A DNA stretch of 53,894 nucleotides from a virus: positions 1 through 53,894 of the IMG/VR virus record IMGVR_UViG_3300050119_000052. One strand, given 5' to 3'. The notes below the pieces were generated by a model that saw only the letters and a program-made list of their open reading frames with translations, did not search any database and was not told the origin of the DNA. The position numbers were made by a program, and so were the translations under genes. Of this stretch, positions 28,883 through 37,010 are shown in pieces; position 1 is the first letter of the stretch, and every line of letters begins with the position of its first letter.

Positions 28883-29769
28883 CCGCCCTGTCGCCGCTTC
28901 GCCGTGGCCGAATAACGGGGTCACGTATCCCGAAGCTGTTCAACGTCTCACCGTACGGCGACAGGGACTCACTGATGCGCGAGCTAGTCCGTGAGCATTT
29001 CGAGTACCCGGAGGAATTCACCGGCAACATCGCTACCCGGTGGGGTTTGGAGCACGAACCCGAAGCGGTAGCCGACTACCGGATTGAGCACCCCGACATC
29101 TTCGTCGACAAGACCGGCGAGCAGCAGGAAACCGTGATCCACCCGCAGTGCGACTTCCTGGCGATCACCCCCGATGGCATCCTCGATGACCACGGGTACC
29201 TCGAAGTGAAGTGTCCCTACAGCGGCACCTACACCCACATCAGCCAACGGCCCGACTACCAGCTCCAAGTCAATCTTGGGCTGGAAGTCACCGGCCGGGA
29301 CTGGGCGCACTTCTACGTCTGGCGCCCAGACGGGGCAGCGCTATCCACTGTCGAGTACGACCCGTGGTGGCTAGAAACAAAGCTCCCCGAGATCGAGAAG
29401 TTCCTGGCCGAATTCAACACGATCGTCGCCGACCCCGAGTTGACGGCGCCGTTCCTAGCCGATCCGGTGATCGAGCGGTCAGACGACGACTGGTTCCTCG
29501 CTGCTACCGACTACCTCGAAGCGTGCATGGCTGTAGAGGCCGCTCAGACGGTCAAGGACGCAGCGAAAGACAAGCTGGTGGCATTGAGGGCAGCGAGCCC
29601 GGATCTGCCGGCTAAGGGCGCCGGAGTGACACTGATCCAAAATCGGCCGAGAAAATCCGTGGCCTACAAAGAAGCTCTTACTGCTCTGGCGCCATCGGCG
29701 GATCTCACTCCGTTCACTAAGGAGCAGGACGAGGTTTCCTGGTCGGTTCGTAGGACGGCGGCCGTATGA
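28879..29769 (+). CDS. YqaJ/RecE-like exonuclease
   Basis: The 296-residue protein shows the lambda-exonuclease-type PD-(D/E)xK core: RWGLEHEPEAVADY (about residues 54-67), CDFLAITPDGILDD (about 91-104) and GYLEVKCPYSG (about 106-116). It is expected to resect double-stranded DNA 5' to 3' for the annealing protein. The C-terminal helical region after residue 200 has no recognised motif. Confidence 0.85.
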   Translation: MTALSPLRRGRITGSRIPKLFNVSPYGDRDSLMRELVREHFEYPEEFTGNIATRWGLEHEPEAVADYRIEHPDIFVDKTGEQQETVIHPQCDFLAITPDGILDDHGYLEVKCPYSGTYTHISQRPDYQLQVNLGLEVTGRDWAHFYVWRPDGAALSTVEYDPWWLETKLPEIEKFLAEFNTIVADPELTAPFLADPVIERSDDDWFLAATDYLEACMAVEAAQTVKDAAKDKLVALRAASPDLPAKGAGVTLIQNRPRKSVAYKEALTALAPSADLTPFTKEQDEVSWSVRRTAAV

Positions 29770-30116
29770 CCGGACCTTCTGGCGCCGCGCAGCTCCTAGG
29801 GCAACGCCTGAGCGAATTGCACAAGGTCATCGAGCAGATGCACGAAGCGGAGCAGGACGCGCTCACAGCACGCCACACAGCCGACCTCGAGGAGTCCAAG
29901 GAGTTCCTGAAGGGCGACGGCTCGATCGAGGCGCGGAAGCACAACGCGAAGGTGATCACGGAGCGCCTGGACTTCGAGGCCTTGGTCGCTGAGGCGAACG
30001 TCCGGCATCTCGGGCGGCTCTACAAAGAGGCTCAGCTACGGGTCGAGGCCGGCCGCACGTATTCCGCTGACATGCGCGCCGAACTGGCAGCTCTCGGCCG
30101 GGACGGCACCACATGA
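29766..30116 (+). CDS. Helical early protein
   Basis: The 116-residue product is almost entirely charged helix (LHKVIEQMHEAEQDALTARH, then FEALVAEANVRHLGRLYKEA), probably a coiled coil. It sits between the exonuclease and VRR-NUC genes and may assist recombination. No family is recognised. Confidence 0.6.
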   Translation: MTGPSGAAQLLGQRLSELHKVIEQMHEAEQDALTARHTADLEESKEFLKGDGSIEARKHNAKVITERLDFEALVAEANVRHLGRLYKEAQLRVEAGRTYSADMRAELAALGRDGTT

Positions 30117-30436
30117 TCACCGCCGCGCTGCCGCTGACGCTCTCGGAGAGCGACTTCAAAGCGACGGTCCTCGACTACGCCATGCTCCGCAAATGGAGGG
30201 TCAGTCACTTCCGACCGTCGATCAACCGACGCGGGTATTGGTCGACGCCGCTCGAAGGTCATCCCGGCTGTCCCGATCTCATTCTCGCCCGTAACGGTGA
30301 TGTGCTGCTCGCTGAGCTGAAAAGCCAGGGCGGTCGACCGACCAGGGAGCAGCGGGTGTGGCTCGAAGCTGCTGGGCCGTGTGGGCGTTTGTGGAAGCCG
30401 TCGGATTGGCCGCAAATCCTCGAGGAGCTGCTATGA
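30113..30436 (+). CDS. VRR-NUC nuclease
   Basis: The 107-residue protein is a minimal VRR-NUC domain: GHPGCPDLILARNGDVLLAE carries the Asp and Glu of the PD-(D/E)xK site, followed by LKSQGGRPTREQRVWLEAA. Such stand-alone nucleases resolve branched DNA in phage replication. It has an ATGA overlap on both sides. Confidence 0.8.
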   Translation: MITAALPLTLSESDFKATVLDYAMLRKWRVSHFRPSINRRGYWSTPLEGHPGCPDLILARNGDVLLAELKSQGGRPTREQRVWLEAAGPCGRLWKPSDWPQILEELL

Positions 30437-31002
30437 GCGAGCCGGTGTACGTCCCTGTCCGTGATTTGCCGATGCGTGTCGATGTCCCTGATGGGGTTGT
30501 CAGTACCCAAGACGCACCGGGGTATGAAGTGGTGCCAGCGGATTTCGTGGCTGAAGCCAGAGCGCTCGCAGCAGCAGCCACACCCGGACCGTGGCGTTGG
30601 ACCCAGCGCGGAATCGACGGCGGCGAAAACTTCTGGACCGACGTCATCGTGCCCGGCCGCGTTGAGTGCATGGCTTACTGCTATGGCGGGAGCAGCACAT
30701 TCGAGATGGACAACGAGCAGGATGACGCCGAGTTCATTGCTGCTGCTCGTTCTTTGGTTCCGGCTCTGTGTGATCAGGTTGACCGAGCCCGAAACGTGGC
30801 CGTCCAACTTGAACAGCAGATCGCGGCAGTACTTGCAATCCACGTCCCCGTCGTTACTGGCGCGGGCCTTGGTGACGTTCTGCTCTACAGCTGCGACGTT
30901 TGCCTTAGCGACAGCGGTGAAGAACCTGACTGGGGTCACGATCCGCACGACATGGTGCCGTGGCCTTGTGCTACTGCTCGGGCTCTCGGAGTGCAGGAAT
31001 GA
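30433..31002 (+). CDS. Ead/Ea22-like early protein
   Basis: The 189-residue protein includes LAAAATPGPWRW near residue 48 and DDAEFIAAARSLVPALCDQV near 96-115, the signature of a widespread phage early family of unknown role. The C-terminus has CDVCLSD and PWPC, possibly zinc-binding. Confidence 0.6.
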   Translation: MSEPVYVPVRDLPMRVDVPDGVVSTQDAPGYEVVPADFVAEARALAAAATPGPWRWTQRGIDGGENFWTDVIVPGRVECMAYCYGGSSTFEMDNEQDDAEFIAAARSLVPALCDQVDRARNVAVQLEQQIAAVLAIHVPVVTGAGLGDVLLYSCDVCLSDSGEEPDWGHDPHDMVPWPCATARALGVQE

Positions 31003-31343
31003 GCTGGGCGGTCGGTTACGACACGACCTGGGACCGTGACATCGGCTACGGCGTCCCGGCGGTGTGCGACGAGCCTGGCTGTACTGCTGCGATCGACCGC
31101 GGGTTGGGGTATGTCTGTGGTGGTGAACCGTACGGCGGTGAGAGCGGCTGCGGCCTGTACTTCTGCATGAAGCACGGCGGTGGCGTCGACAACTGCGGCC
31201 ACGTGTTCAAAGACGATCCGACCTACGAACCATCTGCCGACACAGCCGAGTGGCTCAACTGGAAACTGACCGACGAGTCATGGGCTCAATGGCGTGCCGA
31301 GAATCCTGAGCTTGTCGCTGCCGCGCGTTTTGGGTTGGGGTGA
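30999..31343 (+). CDS. Cys/His-rich early protein
   Basis: The 114-residue product has CDEPGC, a YVCGG motif, CGLYFCMKHGGG and NCGH, enough ligands for one or two zinc ions. The C-terminal region ends with a Trp-rich helix. No family is recognised. Confidence 0.6.
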   Translation: MSWAVGYDTTWDRDIGYGVPAVCDEPGCTAAIDRGLGYVCGGEPYGGESGCGLYFCMKHGGGVDNCGHVFKDDPTYEPSADTAEWLNWKLTDESWAQWRAENPELVAAARFGLG

Positions 31344-31351
31344 CTACCTGA

Positions 31352-31555
31352 ATGAGCACCGAGAGCCGGGAAGGAACCGCGCCGATGAGTAACTACGACA
31401 GGGCTATGTCGCTAGTTGAGAAACGGCTCGCCGCATACGACCGAGTTTGGGAGTTGGCGCTCAGCGAACCTGAGGGTAAGCACCGACCGAACGGCGCATA
31501 TATAGCTGGCTGGGACGCAGCGATGGCAGCCGTCATTGAGGCCTTGCGCGGATGA
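31352..31555 (+). CDS. 67-residue early protein
   Basis: It starts MSTESREGTAP nine bases after the previous stop and ends in GWDAAMAAVIEALRG, a helical tail seen in phage early proteins. The first codons match those of the following gene (ATGAGCACCGAG). The function is unknown. Confidence 0.55.
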   Translation: MSTESREGTAPMSNYDRAMSLVEKRLAAYDRVWELALSEPEGKHRPNGAYIAGWDAAMAAVIEALRG

Positions 31556-32025
31556 GCACCGAGAAGGAACAAGCTCAGCCGCGATACGTGGATCTGCTCG
31601 CGTGGATGGATGCGCAGGAGAAGGAACGTGCAGGGTGGCCGTGGTGGCGTCGCACTGGTCATGAGGTTTGGCGGCAGATCCGGTATGAAGCTAAGCATTG
31701 GCCGAGTCGTGCCGTGCGAGGCCTCAAGCACGCGTGGCAGCGGCTCGCCCGCGGTTGGGACAACCAGAGCGCATGGAATCTGAACTACGCTCTGCCGTCC
31801 ATGCTTGGGGCTCAACTCATCTACCTCGGCCGCATAGCGCACGGCTACCCGCCGGACTACTTCGGCGGATTCGATTCTTGGACAGCCGACCTGACCGTCC
31901 ACGGTGAAGCGCTGATCCGCTACGGGAAGGACAGCCTCGAGGACTTCGACGATTCGCAACTGTACGAATCAGCGCAACGCGCGTTGCGCTGGGTGGCCGC
32001 GAATCTAGGTTCGATATGGGATTGA
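31552..32025 (+). CDS. Trp-rich early protein
   Basis: The 157-residue protein starts MSTEKEQAQPRYVDLLAWMD. It is basic and Trp-rich in the first half (GWPWWRRTGHEVWRQIRYEA) and helical afterwards. No membrane segment or enzyme motif is visible. Confidence 0.55.
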   Translation: MSTEKEQAQPRYVDLLAWMDAQEKERAGWPWWRRTGHEVWRQIRYEAKHWPSRAVRGLKHAWQRLARGWDNQSAWNLNYALPSMLGAQLIYLGRIAHGYPPDYFGGFDSWTADLTVHGEALIRYGKDSLEDFDDSQLYESAQRALRWVAANLGSIWD

Positions 32026-32071
32026 GCCGCGAATCCGCCGAGTCTCCTGTTGATGCGTCTTTGGGTGGTTT

Positions 32072-32422
32072 GTGATGCGGGGTGTGTCACCGAAGCGCCG
32101 CGGGGACGCGTACAAGCGCACCAAAGCTGAGAAGGCTCTCGGCCGGGTGAACGGGTTCGGTGTCTGCGCTAGATGCCAGCGGTACACGTATGTGAATGGG
32201 CATGAGCGGCTCAGTAGGTCTCAGGGTGGGGACCCGACCCGGCCGGATTGTCTGCTGTGCGTGATCTGCAACGGCTGGTGCGAAGACAAGCCGCAGTTGG
32301 CTGCGTGGTCGGGTTGGAAGATCAGCCGCAAGGAATCCTGCTTCGACTTCCTGACCGCTGATCAGGCGATGCGCACGGACGGCTCGTTCCACACGTTCGC
32401 TGTGCTGGAAGCGGCGTCATGA
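32072..32422 (+). CDS. HNH endonuclease
   Basis: The 116-residue protein (GTG or the adjacent ATG as start) contains CARCQR, GHERLSRSQGGDPTRPDCLL and CVICNGWCED, a Cys4 zinc-supported HNH motif. Small free-standing HNH enzymes are often mobile or act in packaging and recombination. It lies within the early operon. Confidence 0.75.
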   Translation: MMRGVSPKRRGDAYKRTKAEKALGRVNGFGVCARCQRYTYVNGHERLSRSQGGDPTRPDCLLCVICNGWCEDKPQLAAWSGWKISRKESCFDFLTADQAMRTDGSFHTFAVLEAAS

Positions 32423-32643
32423 CGAACGTGGCGCTGGGTGAAGAGATCAGTTGGCTTCGTGGCTGGGGTTGGAACGCCGCTCGGATCGCCAAGAAACTCG
32501 AATGCCCGATCGAGCTCGTCCTCAACCACCTACGCGACTACACGCCGGACGAGAAGGATCTGCTTTCCGCTGGCCGAGCTGCACGCCATGAAGCCAGGCT
32601 CGTCTACTCGAGGACGGTGCGCCAGTGGAGGGCCGATGGTTAA
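32419..32643 (+). CDS. Small helix-turn-helix protein
   Basis: The 74-residue product includes LRGWGWNAARIAKKLECPIE, a helix-turn-helix-like segment related in style to the protein at 26102. It has overlaps at both ends. The function is probably DNA binding. Confidence 0.55.
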   Translation: MTNVALGEEISWLRGWGWNAARIAKKLECPIELVLNHLRDYTPDEKDLLSAGRAARHEARLVYSRTVRQWRADG

Positions 32644-32920
32644 TCACCCACCGGACTGGTGTGCGAAGCGATGCGGCTACCCACTGGATCCTGTCCTTGT
32701 CGCTGAGGGTTGGTCGATGCACCCGAGCTGCGAGTTCCCCGAATCTCAGGTCCGTTTTGGCCCAGAATCCGACGGGTTTTCTGGTAAAATTGGGGCACAA
32801 ACTGAAGACGGGCCGGACACCGCGCTAACGGTGCAACCCGGCCCTGAGCCGCTCGGTAAGGAGCAGCCTGTGCCGCACACTATGCCACGTACCGCCGACG
32901 ATCTAGTCGGTGTCGCCTAA
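32636..32920 (+). CDS. 94-residue early protein with structured 3' half
   Basis: The N-terminal part has CAKRCGYPLD and HPSCEFP, a possible zinc site. The 3' half of the frame overlaps an extended -10 box and a two-stem hairpin (32782-32844) in front of the replication gene, so the C-terminal 45 residues may be fortuitous. The stop overlaps the next ATG. Confidence 0.5.
   Translation: MVNHPPDWCAKRCGYPLDPVLVAEGWSMHPSCEFPESQVRFGPESDGFSGKIGAQTEDGPDTALTVQPGPEPLGKEQPVPHTMPRTADDLVGVA
32782..32844 (+). promoter_or_regulatory. Extended -10 promoter and double hairpin before the replication gene
   Basis: TGG-TAAAAT (32782-32790) is an extended -10 element without a clear -35 box. Twenty bases on, GGGCCGG/CCGGCCC encloses CACCG/CGGTG, a compact two-stem structure, followed by AAGGAG and a GTG (32870). 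The structure could control expression of the replication-type gene. Confidence 0.5.
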
Positions 32921-33684
32921 TGGCTCGTAGCTACGGAACCATTCTCTGCGCAATCTGGGCCGACCCGGAATTCTGCGCCTTGTCGTCGGACGCCCAGCGG
33001 ACCTACCTGATGCTTGTCACGCAGCCCGACATCACTGCGTGCGGGTCGTTGCCGCTGACGTTTCGCCGCTGGTCGATGACGCTGCCGCAAGGTGAGCGTG
33101 ATCGGCTCGCGCCCGCTCTCGTAGAGTTGGAGACGGCACGGTTCGTACTCGTCGACCGCGACACCGAAGAACTGCTGGTCCGGTCGTTCGCCAAGCACGA
33201 CGGCGGCTATAAGCACGCGAAGCGAGTGCTTGCGGTCATCGGCTACGCGGAGGCAATCCGTTCCCAGTCGCTTCGCTCGGTGGTGGTTGTTGAGCTGGCA
33301 AAACTAGGCGTATCGATTCCCGCCCGAGTGGCACTCAATACGGAACCGATTCCCAATGACGACGTAATCGAGTCCGGCAGGGTTGTGGTTACGGAAGTAC
33401 CTCAGCTACCACAACCCACAACCCACAACAGGGAGCCGGCCCCAATCCGCTCCCGATGCAATCAGAAACACCCCGCCGACCAGCCCTGCGGGCTGTGCCG
33501 CCAAGACCGCCTCGACGACGAAGCAGCAGCAGCACTAACCGATGTCCAGAAACGCGCCGCTCTAGCCCGAAACGAACCCGCGATGGCCGAGCTGAACGCC
33601 GACTTGGCCAAGCCGCTCGACAAGAGCGCTTTCGTCGCCGCCCGTGAAATCTTCCAAGCCAAGATCGAATCGAGAACCGCATGA
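32920..33684 (+). CDS. Replication-initiation-type DNA-binding protein
   Basis: The 254-residue protein begins MARSYGTILCAIWADPEF with DAQRTYLMLVTQPDITACG and LTFRRWSMTL, the winged-helix N-terminus of actinophage replication/DnaD-like proteins. A second part has CNQKHPADQPCGLCRQD, a likely zinc knuckle near residue 180, and a helical end. It is the best candidate for the origin-binding or helicase-loading protein; no separate helicase or polymerase gene was found in this window. Confidence 0.65.
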   Translation: MARSYGTILCAIWADPEFCALSSDAQRTYLMLVTQPDITACGSLPLTFRRWSMTLPQGERDRLAPALVELETARFVLVDRDTEELLVRSFAKHDGGYKHAKRVLAVIGYAEAIRSQSLRSVVVVELAKLGVSIPARVALNTEPIPNDDVIESGRVVVTEVPQLPQPTTHNREPAPIRSRCNQKHPADQPCGLCRQDRLDDEAAAALTDVQKRAALARNEPAMAELNADLAKPLDKSAFVAAREIFQAKIESRTA

Positions 33685-33743
33685 CCTGCTGGCTGTGGGT
33701 TCGGGTACCCGACAACCCCTACTTTCTAGGAGCCGTCTCATGA
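33681..33743 (+). CDS. 20-residue peptide gene
   Basis: ATG and stop overlap both neighbours as ATGA, and the frame reads MTCWLWVRVPDNPYFLGAVS. It contains the AGGAG site of the next gene. Its role may be translational coupling. Confidence 0.35.
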   Translation: MTCWLWVRVPDNPYFLGAVS

Positions 33744-34000
33744 GCATCAAGATCGATTTCACGGCCGACGCGGCCTACGTCTTTCTGCCGGAACATGAAG
33801 GCGCGCACTCGGCGCGCACGATACCGCTCAGCTATTCCGTCCTAGTCGATTACGACGCGATGATGCGACCGATCGGGGTCGAGATTATCGGCTTGCAGAC
33901 TGAGATCCCAATCGGCGCTCTGGTACGTCTTGGCATCACTGACCAGACGATCCGTGAGCTGCTGTCGCTCTCAAGCGCATCCTTGGAGGTTAGTCAGTGA
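33740..34000 (+). CDS. DUF2283-like protein
   Basis: The 86-residue protein follows TAGGAG and matches the DUF2283 pattern: KIDFTADAAYVFLPE, then VLVDYDAMMRPIGVEIIGL. These small beta proteins are found in phages and bacteria without an assigned role. The stop overlaps the next GTG. Confidence 0.75.
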   Translation: MSIKIDFTADAAYVFLPEHEGAHSARTIPLSYSVLVDYDAMMRPIGVEIIGLQTEIPIGALVRLGITDQTIRELLSLSSASLEVSQ

Positions 34001-34317
34001 GCCAAGAACAGCATCAAGGGATAGAAGACGCCCAGCCGGATCTACGGGCTGAGCCACTGAGCCGTTCGGTCGATCAGGTGATGATGGACTACGGCCATGG
34101 CCGTTCGGACTTCGATCCGTACGGCGAGATGGCTGTCCTGATCGCCGAGGTTGTGCGTGTTCGGGCTGAGCGGGATTCGCTGCTCGCAGCACTCACCGCA
34201 ATACGCGCCGAGATCGAACGTGACCTCAAAGAGCGCGGCCAGACATGGACGACAGCCGGCAATCCGCTCGTAGTCCGGTTGGCGGCTCTTCTGGGGAGCG
34301 AGGCTGGCCGTGGCTAG
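33997..34317 (+). CDS. Helical early protein
   Basis: The 106-residue product starts at GTG overlap. The middle region (MAVLIAEVVRVRAERDSLLA) is a coiled coil. Its end shares the junction GTGGCTAGTCAACCCGAAAC with several later genes. The function is unknown. Confidence 0.55.
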   Translation: MSQEQHQGIEDAQPDLRAEPLSRSVDQVMMDYGHGRSDFDPYGEMAVLIAEVVRVRAERDSLLAALTAIRAEIERDLKERGQTWTTAGNPLVVRLAALLGSEAGRG

Positions 34318-34519
34318 TCAACCCGAAACCCCAAAGCGCGCCGAAGAGAATAAGAATGCTCAGCCGGATTTCTCGGATGTCACCCGTTGCGGCTCGGTAC
34401 TAGCAGGTCAGCAGTGTGTCCGGGAGGCCTGCCACTCAGAAAATTGCAGGTATTTAGCGCCTGTTGAATGCTGCGCCAGCGGCTCATGTGAGGTCTGCAA
34501 GCCATGGAGATATCAATGA
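34310..34519 (+). CDS. Cys-rich protein with MASQPET N-terminus
   Basis: The 69-residue product begins with a repeated gene-start block (GTGGCTAGTCAACCCGAAAC) and contains eight Cys (for example CVREACHSENC and CCASGSCEVC), indicating one or two zinc sites. Its stop overlaps the methyltransferase ATG. Confidence 0.55.
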   Translation: MASQPETPKRAEENKNAQPDFSDVTRCGSVLAGQQCVREACHSENCRYLAPVECCASGSCEVCKPWRYQ

Positions 34520-35187
34520 CTGCGCCCTATTACAGCGATGAGTGGGTAACCCTCTGGCATGGCGACTGCTTTGAGATTCCATCCGTATGGACTGGCCGCG
34601 AAGTGCTCGTAACCGATCCGCCGTATGGCGTGGCCTATGAGTCCAACATGAACCGGGACAGCCGCAACATCAAACAAGGACGACCAGTTACTGCCGACCG
34701 CGACACGTCGGCGCGAGATCGACTACTGGAACTGTGGGGTGATCGTCCAGCAGTGGTGTTCGGTCGCTGGGATGTACCCCGTCCGTCATCAGTACGAGCC
34801 CGATTGATCTGGGACAAAGGCAACTCACCCGGAATGGGTGATCTCTCGATGCCTTGGGGCCGTTCCGAGGAGGAGATCTACGTTCTCGGAGCCGGGTTCG
34901 CGGGCAAGCGGAGCGGCAACGTGATCCGCGTCCAGATGCTCATGTCTGGTGATGCGACTCGACCTGATCACCCTACGCCCAAGCCCGTGGGGCTTATGGA
35001 ACGGCTAATCGAGAAGTGTCCGCCTGGATGGATCGCCGATCCGTTCGCTGGCTCAGGCTCGACGCTGGTGGCCGCTAAGGCCATGGGCAGGCAGGCCATC
35101 GGCGTTGAGATTGAGGAGCGGTACTGCGAGATCGCCGCGAAGCGTCTCGCCCAAGATGCATTCGACTTTGGAGGTGTGCCCGCGTGA
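34516..35187 (+). CDS. DNA N6-adenine/N4-cytosine methyltransferase
   Basis: The 223-residue protein has TDPPYG (residues 33-38) as the catalytic motif and DPFAGSGST (175-183) as the AdoMet-binding motif, in beta-class order, plus HPTPKPVGLM (152-161). ATG 34516 was chosen because it overlaps the previous stop and has GGAG upstream; ATG 34504 is an alternative. No restriction enzyme gene is adjacent, so it is an orphan enzyme that may protect phage DNA or mark it. Confidence 0.9.
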   Translation: MTAPYYSDEWVTLWHGDCFEIPSVWTGREVLVTDPPYGVAYESNMNRDSRNIKQGRPVTADRDTSARDRLLELWGDRPAVVFGRWDVPRPSSVRARLIWDKGNSPGMGDLSMPWGRSEEEIYVLGAGFAGKRSGNVIRVQMLMSGDATRPDHPTPKPVGLMERLIEKCPPGWIADPFAGSGSTLVAAKAMGRQAIGVEIEERYCEIAAKRLAQDAFDFGGVPA

Positions 35188-35273
35188 AAGACGAAGCAAT
35201 GCACGACGATACGGACTTGCGGGCGAGTGACGCTTGGCAGCATGAGCAGATCCGAGGTGGTTTGGGTGGCTAG
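35184..35273 (+). CDS. 29-residue acidic peptide
   Basis: GTG overlaps the methyltransferase stop. The frame reads VKDEAMHDDTDLRASDAWQ and ends GGLGG, with its stop inside the repeated block that starts the next gene. Confidence 0.35.
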   Translation: MKDEAMHDDTDLRASDAWQHEQIRGGLGG

Positions 35274-35655
35274 TCAACCCGAAACCGCAGGTGACGTTTT
35301 CGATCCGATGCAAAACGCCGGTCATCCGTCGTGGTTCGACATGCCCGAGATCGGCGAAGACGGCATCGCGCATCACGTCGAATACACGCCTGGCGTTGGT
35401 CATCAATGCTTGCCTGATTGCCCAGCGACTGACGGCCATGCGTTTGGGGGTGGTTTGGGCCCGCGAATCGTCGTGACGGTCACTTTGGATGGCCAGCCGA
35501 TCTTCATCGGATCACCCCGTGCCGACAGTAATGACCTATTCCGCCTCGACGACAAGGCAGGCGAGCCCTCATGGCTGACCTGCTGCATCCCTGATCTCAG
35601 TGTTCGGCTGTCGGTGCCTTCTGTCCGTGAACACCCCGAAGGAGCGCAGCAATGA
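35266..35655 (+). CDS. Early protein with MASQPET N-terminus
   Basis: The 129-residue product starts at GTG within the repeated start block. A central part has CLPDCPATDGHAFGGG and then a beta region IVVTVTLDGQPIFIG. Two Cys occur late (TCCIPDL). No family is recognised. Confidence 0.55.
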   Translation: MASQPETAGDVFDPMQNAGHPSWFDMPEIGEDGIAHHVEYTPGVGHQCLPDCPATDGHAFGGGLGPRIVVTVTLDGQPIFIGSPRADSNDLFRLDDKAGEPSWLTCCIPDLSVRLSVPSVREHPEGAQQ

Positions 35656-35825
35656 GCGCGGTGAGTGGCACCCCGGTGGCTAGTCAACCCGAAACCCCAA
35701 AGCCGGACGGTAAGCGCATCGAAGAGGACGTCCGCGATCTGCGGTTCTCGGACGAGGCGCGTAAGTACATGCCGGAGCTGACCGACAGGCAGGCTGCATT
35801 CGTGGATTGGTTGGTGCACCGATGA
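35652..35825 (+). CDS. 57-residue protein carrying the repeated block internally
   Basis: ATG overlaps the previous stop, and residues 9-16 (VASQPETP) come from the repeated start block, whose GTG could be the true start. The remainder is helical (RIEEDVRDLRFSDEARKYMP). The stop overlaps the next ATG. Confidence 0.45.
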   Translation: MSAVSGTPVASQPETPKPDGKRIEEDVRDLRFSDEARKYMPELTDRQAAFVDWLVHR

Positions 35826-36277
35826 GCAATCCGGAGATCAAAGCGTCGGTGCGGCGTCTGACAGCGGCGTTGATCGCCGTGTCGGACAGGCTCGATAAGC
35901 CTTATACAGATCGCCCCGAACTATCGCCATGGACGCGATACGTGCAACCCCGGCTAGCTGAGGTGCGTTATTACGTAGGACTTGACTCGGAGGTACCTGA
36001 TGAGGGCGATCCCGGATCCGCCGCTGCACAACCTGCTGATCTGTTGCGGACCTGGACCGTGCCACCCGAACTGCGCAAGGGAGATCTGGCGCCAGACGTA
36101 CTTCCCCACACCAGAGAAACCGCGTCCAAAGCCGAAGCAGCGTTAGCCGAAATCCGTGAACTAGTTCACGATGTCCATGGTCATGGCGCTGACAGCCTGG
36201 AAGGCGAGATCGACCGGCTGCGAGCCATCATCAGTCGTATCGCCGCGGCCACGTTTGGGGGTGGTTTGGGTGGCTAG
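35822..36277 (+). CDS. Helical early protein
   Basis: The 151-residue protein is mostly helical (VRRLTAALIAVSDRLDKPYT; AEAALAEIRELVHDVHGHGA). It ends in ATFGGGLGG, encoded by the repeated GGTGGTTTGGG stretch before the next gene start. The function is unknown. Confidence 0.55.
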   Translation: MSNPEIKASVRRLTAALIAVSDRLDKPYTDRPELSPWTRYVQPRLAEVRYYVGLDSEVPDEGDPGSAAAQPADLLRTWTVPPELRKGDLAPDVLPHTRETASKAEAALAEIRELVHDVHGHGADSLEGEIDRLRAIISRIAAATFGGGLGG

Positions 36278-36464
36278 TCAACCCACCGACCATCAGGAAG
36301 AGAGTGCGACGCTTCGGGTAGCTCTAGCCCGAATCCGCGAGCTACATCGACTCGCTGCCCCGATCGATAACAGATTCGGTCCACCGGACTGGTGTAACGA
36401 GTGCGGCGGTGACGTGGTTTGGCCGTGTCCTACTGCTGAGATTGTGGAGGCTGTTGATGTCTGA
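36270..36464 (+). CDS. 64-residue protein with MASQPTD N-terminus
   Basis: It starts in the repeated block. Helix then PPDWCNECGGDVVWPC, a CxxC-x7-C zinc-like motif also seen in other early phage proteins. It overlaps both neighbours. Confidence 0.5.
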   Translation: MASQPTDHQEESATLRVALARIRELHRLAAPIDNRFGPPDWCNECGGDVVWPCPTAEIVEAVDV

Positions 36465-36636
36465 CTTTGCGCCCGTAGCCGAACCCGATTATCTAGAGCG
36501 CGCTATTTACGCGGTGGAGAAGCTGCGCGCTGAGTGGGAAATGGACACGGAGTCTGAGTCTGGCGCGAACTACCCGTTAGCGATTGCAACGGCTCAGTTC
36601 CTTGACGAGGTCTATTCATGGAGGGCGAATCGGTGA
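36457..36636 (+). CDS. 59-residue acidic early protein
   Basis: It is an acidic helical protein (YLERAIYAVEKLRAEWEMD). It has an overlap of eight bases with the previous gene and of four with the next (GTGA). Confidence 0.5.
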   Translation: MSDFAPVAEPDYLERAIYAVEKLRAEWEMDTESESGANYPLAIATAQFLDEVYSWRANR

Positions 36637-37010
36637 CCGGTCAACCCACCGACCCGCAAGAGCTGCCAACGTGCCCGAACTGCAACATCACGTTCAACAC
36701 GAACGAGTGCCCACGGTGCGGCTGGATGAACTACCTCTGGGCGGTCGAAGCCGGGTTCGAGACCTCGACGTTCATCCCGCACACGGGCGGTGAGACGTAC
36801 CGGATTCTCTGGTACCCGGACGGCCGGGTCGCTTTCGAGCACAAATGCAAGGTCATCGACGGGCAGCGGGTCATCTGCGCGCCACGGCTGCAAATCGGCC
36901 AGGGCCACGAAGTGATCACCCGCGATCCGCTGCACATCGAAGCGTCCATCCTGTGCCCGGACTGCGGGACTCACGGCTGGATCCGAAACGGAAGATGGGT
37001 CGAGGCATGA
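36633..37010 (+). CDS. Zinc-ribbon protein
   Basis: The 125-residue product starts MTGQPTDPQELPTCPNCN. CPNC and CPRC (residues 13-32) form one zinc ribbon, and CPDCG near the end suggests a second. The beta-rich middle (TYRILWYPDGRVAFEH) is not recognised. It shares its first codons with the following gene. Confidence 0.6.
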   Translation: MTGQPTDPQELPTCPNCNITFNTNECPRCGWMNYLWAVEAGFETSTFIPHTGGETYRILWYPDGRVAFEHKCKVIDGQRVICAPRLQIGQGHEVITRDPLHIEASILCPDCGTHGWIRNGRWVEA

